Positions 52,819 through 62,361 of a stretch of DNA of 64,000 nt are shown here, one piece after another (position 1 is the stretch's first letter; each line of letters opens with the position of its first letter). This stretch comes from Inhella proteolytica. GTDB taxonomy: Bacteria; Pseudomonadota; Gammaproteobacteria; Burkholderiales; Burkholderiaceae_C. Both the position numbers and the translations under genes were made by a program. Below the pieces are notes generated by a model. It was not told where the DNA came from and made no database searches. It was given only the letters and a program-made list of their open reading frames with translations. The stretch is taken from positions 1 through 64,000 of the forward strand of contig NZ_JAEDAK010000018.1 of assembly GCF_016093275.1 (NCBI RefSeq). The letters are read 5' to 3'.

Positions 52819-52847
52819 TTGTGAAATAAATGATTCAGTTCTAAAGT
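52819..52847 (+). promoter_or_regulatory. Candidate promoter of the anthranilate operon
   Basis: TTGTGA (52819-52824), a 17-bp spacer and TAAAGT (52842-52847) make a plausible sigma-70 promoter in a conspicuously AT-rich island. An imperfect palindrome TGAAATAAATGATTCA (52822-52837) lies between the boxes and AAGTACTT (52844-52851) overlaps the -10 box. Both are possible operators for the MarR-type regulator of the operon. Confidence 0.5.
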
Positions 52848-52905
52848 ACTTCGCATCGCGGGCCACCTGGGTCCGCCTTGCGCAGCGCTGCGGGAGCTGG
52901 ATCTC

Positions 52906-55236
52906 ATGAACATCGTCTGCATCGGTGGCGGCCCGGCCGGCCTGTACTTCGGTCTGCTGATGAAGGCCCGCCACCCCGAGCACAGCGTGCGCGTGGTGGA
53001 GCGCAACCGCCCTTACGACACCTTCGGCTGGGGCGTGGTGTTTTCCGACGCGACGATGGAGAACATGCAGCGCTGCGATGCGGGCACCGCCGCCGCCATC
53101 GAGGCCTCGTTCGCGCATTGGGACGACATCGAGCTGCGCTTCAAGGGCCGGCGCATCCGCTCGGGCGGCCATGGCTTCGTGGGCATCGGGCGCAAGAAGC
53201 TGCTCAACATCCTGCAGGCGCGCTGCGAGGAGCTGGGCGTCGAGCTCTGCTTCGACAGCGAGGTCGAATCCGACCTGGAGTTCGCCGACGCCGACCTCAT
53301 CATCGCCAGCGACGGCATCAACTCGCGCATCCGCAACCGCTATGCCGCCACCTTCCAGCCCGAGCTGATCACCCGGCCGAACCGCTACATCTGGCTGGGC
53401 GTGAAGAAGCGCTTCGAGGCCTTCACCTTCGACTTCCGCCGCACGCCGCATGGCTGGTTCCAGGCGCATGTCTACCAGTTCGACGACGAGACCAGCACCT
53501 TCATTGTCGAGTGCCCGGAGTCCGTCTGGCTGGCGCATGGGCTGGACCGCGCCGGGCCCGAGGAATCGATCCGCTTCTGCGCCGGTCTGTTCGCCGAGAC
53601 GCTGGAAGGCGCCGAGCTGCTCAGCAATGCCCGCCACCTGCGCGGCTCGGCCTGGCTGAACTTTCAGCGCGTGGTCTGCGGCCAGTGGTGGCTGCGCAAT
53701 GAGCAGGGCGCGCATGTGGTGCTGATGGGCGACGCGGTGCACACCGCGCACTTCGCCATCGGTTCCGGCACCAAGCTGGCGATCGAGGACGCGATCGAGC
53801 TGGCGAACCAGTTCGAGCAGGCTGGCCATGGGGCCGAGCAGATCCCGGCCGTGCTGGCGCGCTACCAAGAGCTGCGACGCGTCGAAACGCTGAAGATCCA
53901 GAACGCCGCCTGGAACGCGATGGAATGGTTCGAGGTCTGCGGCGAGCGCTATTGCGACCAGCTGGAGCCCGAGCAGTTCATGTACTCGATGCTGACGCGC
54001 AGCCAGCGCATCAGCCACGAAAACCTGCGCCTGCGCGACAAGGCCTGGCTGGAGGGTTACGAGCGCTGGTTGGCGGCGCGCACGCCGCTGCAGGCGGACA
54101 AGCCCGTGCCACCGATGTTCACGCCGTACACGGTGCGGGGTGTCAGCTTGAAGAACCGGGTGATCGTCTCGCCCATGGCGCAGTACATGGCCGAGGACGG
54201 CCTGGTGGGCGACTACCACCTCGTCCACCTGGGCGCCCGCGCCCTGGGCGGCGCGGCCCTGGTGATGGCCGAGATGACCTGCGTGAGCCCCGACGCGCGT
54301 ATCACCCCGGGCTGCCCGGGCCTGTGGACGGATGCGCAGGGCGAAGCCTGGGCGCGCATCGTCGCCTGGGTGCACACGCAGAGCGACGCCAAGATCGGCA
54401 TGCAGCTGGGCCACGCCGGGCCCAAGGGCTCGACACGCCGGCCCTGGGATGGCGAGGACCTGCCGCTGCCGGCCGACGGCCCCGAGCCGAACTGGCCGCT
54501 GCTGGCCGCTTCCGGGCAGCAGTACCTGGAGGGCGTGAGCGCCTTCGCCCAGGCGATGACGCGCGCCGACATGGACCGCGTCACGGCCGACTTCGTGGCC
54601 GCCACGCGCCGCGCCGCCGCCGCCGGCTTCGACTGGCTGGAGCTGCACTGCGCGCATGGCTACCTGCTGTCCAGCTTCATCTCGCCGCTGACGAACTGGC
54701 GCACAGACGACTACGGCGGCACGCTTGCAAACCGCCTGCGCTACCCGCTGGAGGTGTTCGCCGCCCTCCGCGCCGTTTGGCCCGAGCAGCTGCCGATCTC
54801 GGTACGCATCTCGGCGCACGACTGGGTCGAGGGTGGCATCACGCCGGCCGATGCGGTGCAGATCGCCAAGGCCTTCAAGGCCGCGGGCGCGGACCTGATC
54901 GACTGCTCCTCCGGCCAGGTCAGCAAGAAGCAGAAGCCCACCTACGGGCGCATGTTCCAGACGCCGTTTGCCGACCGCATCCGCCAGGAGGCCGGCATCC
55001 CCACCATCGCAGTGGGGGCGATCAGCGAGGCCGACCACGTCAACACCATCATTGCGGCCGGCCGTGCCGACCTCTGCGCCGTGGCTCGTCCGCATCTGGC
55101 CAACCCGGCCTGGACGCTGACCGAGGCCGCGCGCATCGGCTTCAAGGACCTGGCCTGGCCCAAGCCCTATCGCAGTGCCAAGCCGCAGCTCGAAGCCGGC
55201 TTTGCGCGCGCCGCCGCCGGTGGGGGCAAGCCATGA
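52906..55236 (+). CDS. 2-aminobenzoyl-CoA (anthraniloyl-CoA) monooxygenase/reductase, two-domain flavoprotein
   Basis: 776 residues. Residues about 1-390 are a class A flavin monooxygenase ([17 protein letters not shown], then [21 protein letters not shown]). Residues about 400-770 are an old-yellow-enzyme-type reductase ([53 protein letters not shown]). This fusion is characteristic of the Azoarcus enzyme that hydroxylates and then reduces the ring of 2-aminobenzoyl-CoA; salicylyl-CoA 5-hydroxylase is related. The downstream ligase, beta-oxidation genes and thioesterase support the anthranilate route. The stop overlaps the SDR start (ATGA). Confidence 0.9.
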   Translation: MNIVCIGGGPAGLYFGLLMKARHPEHSVRVVERNRPYDTFGWGVVFSDATMENMQRCDAGTAAAIEASFAHWDDIELRFKGRRIRSGGHGFVGIGRKKLLNILQARCEELGVELCFDSEVESDLEFADADLIIASDGINSRIRNRYAATFQPELITRPNRYIWLGVKKRFEAFTFDFRRTPHGWFQAHVYQFDDETSTFIVECPESVWLAHGLDRAGPEESIRFCAGLFAETLEGAELLSNARHLRGSAWLNFQRVVCGQWWLRNEQGAHVVLMGDAVHTAHFAIGSGTKLAIEDAIELANQFEQAGHGAEQIPAVLARYQELRRVETLKIQNAAWNAMEWFEVCGERYCDQLEPEQFMYSMLTRSQRISHENLRLRDKAWLEGYERWLAARTPLQADKPVPPMFTPYTVRGVSLKNRVIVSPMAQYMAEDGLVGDYHLVHLGARALGGAALVMAEMTCVSPDARITPGCPGLWTDAQGEAWARIVAWVHTQSDAKIGMQLGHAGPKGSTRRPWDGEDLPLPADGPEPNWPLLAASGQQYLEGVSAFAQAMTRADMDRVTADFVAATRRAAAAGFDWLELHCAHGYLLSSFISPLTNWRTDDYGGTLANRLRYPLEVFAALRAVWPEQLPISVRISAHDWVEGGITPADAVQIAKAFKAAGADLIDCSSGQVSKKQKPTYGRMFQTPFADRIRQEAGIPTIAVGAISEADHVNTIIAAGRADLCAVARPHLANPAWTLTEAARIGFKDLAWPKPYRSAKPQLEAGFARAAAGGGKP

Positions 55237-55988
55237 GCACCAATTTGCAAGGACGGCATGCCGTCGTAACGGGCGCGGGCAAGGGCATTGGCGCGGCCAT
55301 CGCCCGTCGGCTGGCCGGGGAGGGCGCGCGGCTCACGCTGCTGGGCCGTCAGCTCGAACTCCTTCAACAGCTCGCCAACGAGCTGCAGGCCCATGCGCTG
55401 GTCTGCGACGTCAGCGACCCGCGCGCCGTCGAGGCCGCCTTTCAATCGATGGACCCGGTGCAGATCCTCGTCAACAACGCCGGCCAGGCGCTCAGCAGCC
55501 CGCTCGAGCGCACCAGCGACGAGCTCTGGCAGCAGATGCTGGCCGTGAACCTGAGCGGCAGCTTCTACTGCCTGCGCGCCGCGCTGCCGGGCATGAAGGC
55601 GGCCGGCTGGGGCCGGGTGGTCAATGTGGCCAGCACGGCGGCGCAGCGCGGCTATGCCTATGTGGCCGCCTACGCCGCGGCCAAGCATGGCGTGCTGGGC
55701 CTGACGCGCTCGGCCGCGCTGGAGCTGGCCGGCAAGGGCATCACCGTCAACGCCGTCTGCCCCGGCTACACCGACACCGAGCTGCTGCAGCGCTCGATCG
55801 AGAACGTGGTGGGCAAGACCGGCCGCAGCGTGGAGGCCGCGCGCGCCGAGTTCGCGCGCCACAACCCGCAGGGCCGGCTGATCCAGCCCGAGGAGGTGGC
55901 CGACACCGTGGCCTGGCTGTGCAGCGCCGGGGCGGCCTCGATCACCGGCCAGGCCATTTCCGTGTCCGGCGGCGAGGTGATGAATTGA
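55233..55988 (+). CDS. SDR-family oxidoreductase of the anthranilate pathway
   Basis: 251 residues. Cofactor motif [16 protein letters not shown] in the middle, catalytic Ser-Tyr-Lys in [23 protein letters not shown]. Resembles 3-hydroxyacyl-CoA dehydrogenases of the SDR type. In the operon it would oxidise a hydroxy intermediate after hydration of the dearomatised ring. Overlaps the monooxygenase (ATGA) and the MarR gene (TTGA). Confidence 0.85.
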   Translation: MSTNLQGRHAVVTGAGKGIGAAIARRLAGEGARLTLLGRQLELLQQLANELQAHALVCDVSDPRAVEAAFQSMDPVQILVNNAGQALSSPLERTSDELWQQMLAVNLSGSFYCLRAALPGMKAAGWGRVVNVASTAAQRGYAYVAAYAAAKHGVLGLTRSAALELAGKGITVNAVCPGYTDTELLQRSIENVVGKTGRSVEAARAEFARHNPQGRLIQPEEVADTVAWLCSAGAASITGQAISVSGGEVMN

Positions 55989-56490
55989 AGCCCGCCAAGC
56001 TCGCCGCCGTGCTGGGCGAGGAGGCCATCGGCCGCGAGGCACGCAGCGTGCTTGAAGACCACAGCGCCGTGCGCCTGTGGTTGCGCCTGCTCAGTTGCAG
56101 CACGCAGATCGAGCAGGAGATCCGCAGCCGGCTGCGCCAGCGCTTTGCCACGACGCTGCCGCGCTTCGACTACCTGGCCCAGCTGGAGCGCCACCCGGAA
56201 GGGTTGCGCATGAAGCAGCTGGGCAGCTACCTGATGGTCAGCGGCGGCAATGTGACCGGCCTGACCGATCAGCTCGAAGCCGAGGGCTTCGTGCAGCGTC
56301 TGCCCGACCCCGAGGACCGGCGCAGCTGGATCCTCCAGCTCACCGCGCAGGGCCGCGGCCACTTTCTGGCCATGGCCGCCGAGCACGAGGCCTGGCTGAT
56401 CGAGCTGCTGGGCGGCTTTGAGGGCGCGAACCGCTTGTATGAATTGCTGGGGCAGCTGCGCGTGCACCTGGCCCAACCGGAGAACAAGGC

Positions 56491-56494
<4 letters not shown>
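55985..56494 (+). CDS. MarR-family transcriptional regulator
   Basis: 169 residues. Winged-helix region [74 protein letters not shown] is typical. It starts with TTG at 55985, overlapping the SDR stop, and its own stop overlaps the hydratase start (ATGA), so it is translated in step with the enzymes. Probably a repressor released by an aryl-CoA; likely site ahead of the operon at 52822-52851. Confidence 0.88.
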
Positions 56495-57342
<848 letters not shown>

Positions 57343-57365
57343 GGTGGCTTTGGTGTGCTCTCGTG

Positions 57366-58036
57366 AGAGCCCGCCGGGTCGTCGGCTCGGCAGCCGACCT
57401 TCCTTCTTTGCTTCGCCAAAGAAAGAAGGCAAAGAAAGGCGACCCCGATGCCTGCGCCCCAGCCTGCGGCTGGGGTGCCCTGCGGTGCGCGAAGAGCGGG
57501 CCCAGGCGCAAAACTCGCTGCGTTCGCTGCGCTCACTCCGCTCAAACAGTTGCGCCAAGTCAGTTCACGAAGCGCGCTGCGCGCGCGGGCCCGCTCTTCT
57601 GTGCTCCTCGGCTTGGCATAGGGGGAACTCCAACAGCCAACAGCCGAATTCCGAACAGCCCGGACTTCACCTAGCGCGCCGATTTCCGGCTGTTGGCTGT
57701 TTGGCTGCTGCCCCTATGCACAGCCGAGCAGCACAGCTTGGCTGGGCAGCGCGCGCAAGCGCGCGTTCCCTTCAAACTCGGCCCGACTGTCTGAGCGGAG
57801 CGAAAGTAGTGAGCGCAGCGAGTTTCGGGCCGGCCCAGGCAAGCGAGCACCTGAGGCCGGACACAAACAGCCCATGCGGGCTGTTTGTGCCTGCCGAAGG
57901 ACAGCGCCTCTGGCGCTGGCGGCGGGAACCCTTTGGCGGAGCCAAGGGGCTGCGCATCGGGGCCGTGTTCTTTGCTTCCTTTCTTGCACGAGCAAGAAAG
58001 GGAGTCGCCTGCCGGGGCGAAATCCCGGCGGGCTCT
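57366..58036. repeat. Large imperfect palindromic element, 671 bp with 13-bp terminal inverted repeats
   Basis: This fills the 714-bp gap 57343-58056; no credible gene is in it. AGAGCCCGCCGGG (57366-57378) is perfectly complementary to CCCGGCGGGCTCT (58024-58036). Inside are paired arms: GTCGGCT-CGGC-AGCCGAC (57381-57398), CTTTCTTGC-ACGA-GCAAGAAAG near 57980-58001, AACAGCCAACAGCCG and CGGCTGTTGGCTGTT around 57632-57705, and matching AAACTCGCTGCG tracts in both halves. It encloses a double-hairpin repeat at 57862. It resembles mosaic intergenic repeats of Burkholderiales and splits the anthranilate operon. Confidence 0.7.
57862..57918. repeat. Double-hairpin repeat, copy B
   Basis: CACAAACAGCCC (57862-57873) pairs perfectly with GGGCTGTTTGTG (57878-57889) around ATGC. 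The shared string GTTTGTGCCTGCCGA then leads to CAGCGCC-TCT-GGCGCTG (57902-57918). Same plan as 36773-36834, with compensating changes in both stems, meaning structure rather than sequence is kept. Confidence 0.7.
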
Positions 58037-58056
58037 TACGTGCGGGGGCAAAAGGC

Positions 58057-59193
58057 ATGAAGCAAACAGACTGGCCGTTTTTCGAGAGTCACCACCGGGA
58101 ATTGGCCGAGCAGCTCAGCGAATGGGCAAGCAAGCAACTCCACACCGGACATGGCAATGATGTGGACGCTGAGTGCAAACACCTCGTCCACCAACTCGGC
58201 CAAGCCGGCTGGCTCCACCACGCCGTCGCCCAGAAAGGCCGCGGGATTGACACCCGCGCCATCTGCCTGATCCGCGAAACCCTGGCCTTCCACAACGGCC
58301 TGGCCGATTTCGCCTTCGCGATGCAGGGACTGGGCTCGGGCGCGATCAGCCTGGACGGCACGCCTGAGCAGCAGGCGCGCTACCTGCCGCGCGTGGCGGC
58401 GGGCGAGGCGATCGCCGCCTTCGCGCTCTCCGAACCGCAGGCCGGCTCGGATGTGGCCGCCATGCAGTGCGGCGCCCGGCTGGACGGTGATCACTACGTG
58501 CTGGACGGCGAAAAGACCTGGATCAGCAACGGCGGCATCGCGGACTTTTACGTCGTGTTCGCCCGCACCGGCGAAGCCCCGGGCGCACGCGGCATCACGG
58601 CCTTCATCGTCGATGCCGACACCCCGGGCCTGCAGATCGCCGAGCTCATCGAGGTCATCGCCCCGCACCCGCTGGCCCGACTGCGCTTCACAAACTGCCG
58701 CATTCCCGCCAGCCAACGCTTGGGCGCGTCGGGCCAAGGCTTCAAGCTGGCCATGCGCACGCTGGACGTGTTCCGCTGCTCGGTGGCCGCCGCAGCCCAG
58801 GGCTTTGGCCGCCGCGCGCTGCATGAAGGCCTGCAGCGCGCCCAGAGCCGCGCCATGTTCGGCGGCCTGCTGGCCGACTTTCAGCTGACACAGGCCAAGC
58901 TCGCGCAGATGGCCCTGACGCTCGACAGCGCGGCGCTGCTGACCTACCGCGCCGCCTGGCAGCGCGACCAGGGCCGCCCCGTCACCAAGGAGGCCGCGAT
59001 GGCCAAGCTGGCCGCCACCGAGGGCGCTCAAGCCGTCATCGATGCCGCGCTGCAGCTGCATGGCGGCCTGGGCGTCGTCAGCGGCCAGATGGTCGAGCGC
59101 CTGTACCGCGAGATCCGTTCGCTGCGCATCTACGAAGGTGCTTCCGAAGTGCAGCAACTCATCATTGGCCGGGAACTCCTGAAGGGGAACTGA
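58057..59193 (+). CDS. Acyl-CoA dehydrogenase of the anthranilate pathway
   Basis: 378 residues. FAD/acyl binding segments [16 protein letters not shown] and [21 protein letters not shown], then the C-terminal catalytic region [19 protein letters not shown] with the active-site Glu of short-chain acyl-CoA dehydrogenases. It would dehydrogenate a ring or ring-opened CoA thioester. It begins 20 bp after the palindromic element, with AAAGG upstream of ATG 58057; the ligase follows after 2 bp. Confidence 0.88.
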   Translation: MKQTDWPFFESHHRELAEQLSEWASKQLHTGHGNDVDAECKHLVHQLGQAGWLHHAVAQKGRGIDTRAICLIRETLAFHNGLADFAFAMQGLGSGAISLDGTPEQQARYLPRVAAGEAIAAFALSEPQAGSDVAAMQCGARLDGDHYVLDGEKTWISNGGIADFYVVFARTGEAPGARGITAFIVDADTPGLQIAELIEVIAPHPLARLRFTNCRIPASQRLGASGQGFKLAMRTLDVFRCSVAAAAQGFGRRALHEGLQRAQSRAMFGGLLADFQLTQAKLAQMALTLDSAALLTYRAAWQRDQGRPVTKEAAMAKLAATEGAQAVIDAALQLHGGLGVVSGQMVERLYREIRSLRIYEGASEVQQLIIGRELLKGN

Positions 59194-59195
59194 GC

Positions 59196-60809
59196 ATGTC
59201 CACCGCACACGTTGACCGCTTCGCCGCCGAGCACCTGCCGCCGCGCGAGCAGTGGCCCGAGTTCCTGTTCGAGCTGCCCGATCTGCAGTTCCCGGAGCAA
59301 CTGAACTGCGCCAGCGAGCTGCTGGACAAGGCCGTGGACGAGCGCGGCTGGGGCGAGCGCCTGTGTCTGCAGGGCAGCGGCATCCGCTGGACCTACCGGC
59401 AGCTGCGCGAGCAGGCCGACCGCATCGCCCATGTGCTGGTGCAGGACATGGGCCTGGTGCCCGGCAACCGTGTGCTGCTGCGCGGGCCCAACCACCCCAT
59501 GGCCGTGGCCTGCTGGTTCGGCGTGATGAAGGCCGGCGGCATTGCTGTGGCCACCATGCCGCTGCTGCGCGCCAAGGAACTCAAGACCATGATCGAGATC
59601 GCCCAGGTCTCGCATGCGCTCTGCGATGGCACGCTGGCCGCCGACCTGCTCGAAGCCGCTGCCGCCAGCCTGCAGCTGCGCCAGATCCGCTGCTACCGCC
59701 AGGAAGGCGAGGGTGGGCTGGAGGCGCTGATGGCCCGGCACGACGCGCCCTTCTGCAACGTGGCCACCGCCGCGGATGACACCTGCATCCTGGCCTTCAC
59801 CTCCGGCACCACCGGCATCCCCAAGGCCACCATGCATTTCCACCGCGACGTGATGGCCATCTGCGCCTGCTGGCCGCCCCATGTGCTGAAGGCCCAGGCC
59901 GACGATGTCTTCATGGGCAGTCCGCCGCTGGGCTTCACCTTCGGCCTGGGCGGCCTGGTGCTGTTCCCGATGAGCATCGGCGCCAGCACAGCCTTGCTGG
60001 AAAAGGCCGCGCCGCCGCAACTGCTCGAAGGCCTGCAGCAGTACGGCGGCACGGTGCTCTTCACCGCGCCCACGAACTACCGCGTGCTGGCCCAGCAGGG
60101 CGAGGCCATCAGCGCCACCCGGCTGCGCAAATGCGTGAGCGCCGGCGAGGCCCTGCCCGCCGCCACCCGCGCGCTCTGGAAGCAGGCCACCGGCATCGAG
60201 CTGATCGACGGCATCGGCGCCACCGAGCTGTTGCACATCTTCATCTCGGCCGATGAGAAGGCGGCCCGCCCCGGCGCCACCGGCAAGGCCATCCCTGGCT
60301 ACCGCGCCGAGGTGGTGGACGAGGACGGACGCGTGCTGCCGCCGGGCGAGGTGGGCAAGCTGCGCGTCAAGGGCCCGACCGGTTGCCGCTACCTGAACGA
60401 TGCGCGCCAAGCCGTGTACGTGAAGGACGGCTGGAACTACACCGGCGATGCCTATGCGATGGACGCCGACGGCTACTTCCACTACCACGCCCGCACCGAC
60501 GACATGATCATCTCGGCCGGCTACAACATCGCCGCACCCGAGGTGGAAGAGGCCTTGATGACGCACCCGGCGGTGGCCGAATGCGGCGCCACCGGTGTGC
60601 CGGACGAGGAGCGTGGCCAGATCGTCAAGGCCTGCGTGGTGTTGCGCCCGGGCTTTGCCGCCGGGCCGGAACTGGTCAAGGCCCTGCAGGAGCATGTGAA
60701 GGCCACGGTAGCGCCCTACAAGTACCCTCGGGCGGTGGTGTTCGTGGAGGCGCTGCCGCGCACCCAGACCGGCAAGCTGCAGCGCTTTCGCCTGAAGGAG
60801 CTCGGATGA
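59196..60809 (+). CDS. 2-aminobenzoate-CoA ligase (benzoate-CoA ligase family)
   Basis: 537 residues, ANL superfamily. AMP-binding signature AFTSGTTGIPKATMHFHRD (about 200), GATELLHIF (A5 region), GWNYTGDAY and RTDDMIISAGYNIAAPEVEE (A7-A8), and the catalytic Lys in RTQTGKLQRFRL near the C-terminus. It activates anthranilate to anthraniloyl-CoA, the substrate of the monooxygenase that heads the operon. Benzoate is a less likely substrate given the neighbours. Overlaps the thioesterase gene (ATGA). Confidence 0.88.
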   Translation: MSTAHVDRFAAEHLPPREQWPEFLFELPDLQFPEQLNCASELLDKAVDERGWGERLCLQGSGIRWTYRQLREQADRIAHVLVQDMGLVPGNRVLLRGPNHPMAVACWFGVMKAGGIAVATMPLLRAKELKTMIEIAQVSHALCDGTLAADLLEAAAASLQLRQIRCYRQEGEGGLEALMARHDAPFCNVATAADDTCILAFTSGTTGIPKATMHFHRDVMAICACWPPHVLKAQADDVFMGSPPLGFTFGLGGLVLFPMSIGASTALLEKAAPPQLLEGLQQYGGTVLFTAPTNYRVLAQQGEAISATRLRKCVSAGEALPAATRALWKQATGIELIDGIGATELLHIFISADEKAARPGATGKAIPGYRAEVVDEDGRVLPPGEVGKLRVKGPTGCRYLNDARQAVYVKDGWNYTGDAYAMDADGYFHYHARTDDMIISAGYNIAAPEVEEALMTHPAVAECGATGVPDEERGQIVKACVVLRPGFAAGPELVKALQEHVKATVAPYKYPRAVVFVEALPRTQTGKLQRFRLKELG

Positions 60810-61234
60810 ACCGCTTCGAAAAGCCGGAGCGCATTCGCTTCAGCCATTGCGACCCGGCCGGCATCGTCTTCTTTCCCCAGGTCTTCGTGCTGTTCCAGGG
60901 CCTGGTGGAGGACTGGTTCGACGAGGCCTTGCAGATCGACTACGCCGAACTGCTCGGCCCGCGCCGCGTCGGCCTGCCCACGGTGGCACTGAACACCGAG
61001 TTCCGTGCCGTCAGCCGCCAGGGCGATGCCGTGCGCTTGAGTCTGGGCCTGGAGCGCATCGGCCGGCGCTCGTTCACGCTGACGCTGGAGCTGCGTGGCG
61101 CCGCCGGCGAGCTGCGCGTGGCGGCACGCCAGACCCTCGTCAGCACCGATCTCGACACCCATCGCGCCATGGAGCTGCCCGCCGATGTGCTGGCGGCGCT
61201 GCAGCGCTTCAACGCGGAGGCCGCCCATGGCTGA
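60806..61234 (+). CDS. 4-hydroxybenzoyl-CoA-type thioesterase
   Basis: 142 residues, hotdog fold. RFSHCDPAGIVFFPQVFVLFQGLVEDWF carries the active-site Asp (about residue 16) of the 4-hydroxybenzoyl-CoA thioesterase family. In the operon it may release CoA from dead-end aryl-CoA or alicyclic thioesters. The stop lies 8 bp inside the Rid-family gene. Confidence 0.87.
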   Translation: MNRFEKPERIRFSHCDPAGIVFFPQVFVLFQGLVEDWFDEALQIDYAELLGPRRVGLPTVALNTEFRAVSRQGDAVRLSLGLERIGRRSFTLTLELRGAAGELRVAARQTLVSTDLDTHRAMELPADVLAALQRFNAEAAHG

Positions 61235-61631
61235 ATCCCCTCATCAAGCCCTACTGCCGGAGGGTTGGAAGCGCCCGCGCGGCTATGCCAATGGCGTGCT
61301 GGCGCAGGGCCGCCAGGTGTTCGTGGCCGGCATGATCGGCTGGGACGCCCAGGAGCAGTTCCATTCTGACGACTTTGCCGCCCAGGCCCACCAGGCCCTG
61401 CAGAACGTGCTGGCCGTGCTGGCCGCCGCCGGCGCCGGGCCCCAGCACATCGTGCGCATGACTTGGTACGTGACCGACAAGCGCGAGTACCTGGCCGCCG
61501 GCCGCGAAATCGGCCAGATCTTCAAGGAGTTGATTGGCAACTACACCATTGCCATGAGCGCCGTCCAGGTGGTGGCCTTGATTGAAGACCGCGCCAAGGT
61601 CGAAATTGAGTGCACCGCCGTTGTGCCTTGA
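61227..61631 (+). CDS. RidA/YjgF-family protein of the anthranilate operon
   Basis: 134 residues, trimeric chorismate-mutase-like fold expected. GRQVFVAGMIGWDAQ, VRMTWYVTDKREY and KVEIECTAVV are family segments. The Arg that archetypal RidA uses in imine hydrolysis falls on Leu here (VVALIEDRAKVEIE), so this is a different Rid subgroup. The pathway has an enamine intermediate (2-amino-5-oxocyclohexenecarboxyl-CoA), which suggests a role in deamination. That role is inferred. Confidence 0.85.
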   Translation: MAESPHQALLPEGWKRPRGYANGVLAQGRQVFVAGMIGWDAQEQFHSDDFAAQAHQALQNVLAVLAAAGAGPQHIVRMTWYVTDKREYLAAGREIGQIFKELIGNYTIAMSAVQVVALIEDRAKVEIECTAVVP

Positions 61632-61749
61632 CGGATAGCGCGACCGGGCATACCCCTGTTTCCGGGCCGCTGGCATCTTGTTCGATGCCCCTTGGGTGTA
61701 GGACCATCTAAACCAGGACTAGCATCCTGGCAACCGCAAGGAGAACGAG

Positions 61750-62361
61750 ATGACATACCGAAGCCTTTGGGTCCTGGGTCTGGGTTTGGCGGCTGCCGCC
61801 AGCCAGGCCGCGCCGGTGTGCGAGGTGGCTGCCCTGATCGGCGAGGCCCGCAGCGGCAGTGCCGTGCTCAAGGCCGGCAGCGGACTGAACGTGGGTGATG
61901 AATTGCAGACGGGCGCCAAATCGCGCGTGCGTCTGCGCTGCGTCGACGGCTCCTCGCTGGTACTGGCCGAAAACAGCCAGCTGCGCATCGAATCCTTCAG
62001 CGCCGAGGGCTCGGAGCGCAAAGATGCGCGCTTCTTCCTGCGCCTGGGCCTGGTGGGGCAGAAGGTCAGCGCCGGCGGCGCCTGGACCCTGCGCACGCCC
62101 AGCGCGGTGACGGCGGTGCGCGGCACCGAGTTCGCAGTCGAAGTTCCTTCCGAGGACAAGACGGCCGTGCTGATGCAAAGCGGCAGCGTGGACGTGCAAC
62201 CCGCGCGGCCGCAGACCCGTTCCATCACCGCCGCGCTGCCGCTGATTGCGCTGGCCGGGCTGATGGGCACCGACTGTGTGGCCGGCAAGGGCTGCAGCGC
62301 CGCGGCGGCCTGGTCGGAGACGCGCATCAAGGCCACGCTGGACCGGTTGAGCGGTGTCTGA
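61750..62361 (+). CDS. FecR-domain periplasmic protein
   Basis: 203 residues. Signal peptide to about SQA, then the FecR fold: LKAGSGLNVGDELQTGAKSRVRLRCVDGSSLVLAENSQLRI, followed by TPSAVTAVRGTEFAVEV. Not an anti-sigma factor here, since no membrane helix or sigma gene is present. Stand-alone FecR proteins often precede CHASE2 signalling proteins, as here; the stop overlaps the next start by 8 bp. It is probably a sensor partner in the periplasm. Confidence 0.82.
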   Translation: MTYRSLWVLGLGLAAAASQAAPVCEVAALIGEARSGSAVLKAGSGLNVGDELQTGAKSRVRLRCVDGSSLVLAENSQLRIESFSAEGSERKDARFFLRLGLVGQKVSAGGAWTLRTPSAVTAVRGTEFAVEVPSEDKTAVLMQSGSVDVQPARPQTRSITAALPLIALAGLMGTDCVAGKGCSAAAAWSETRIKATLDRLSGV

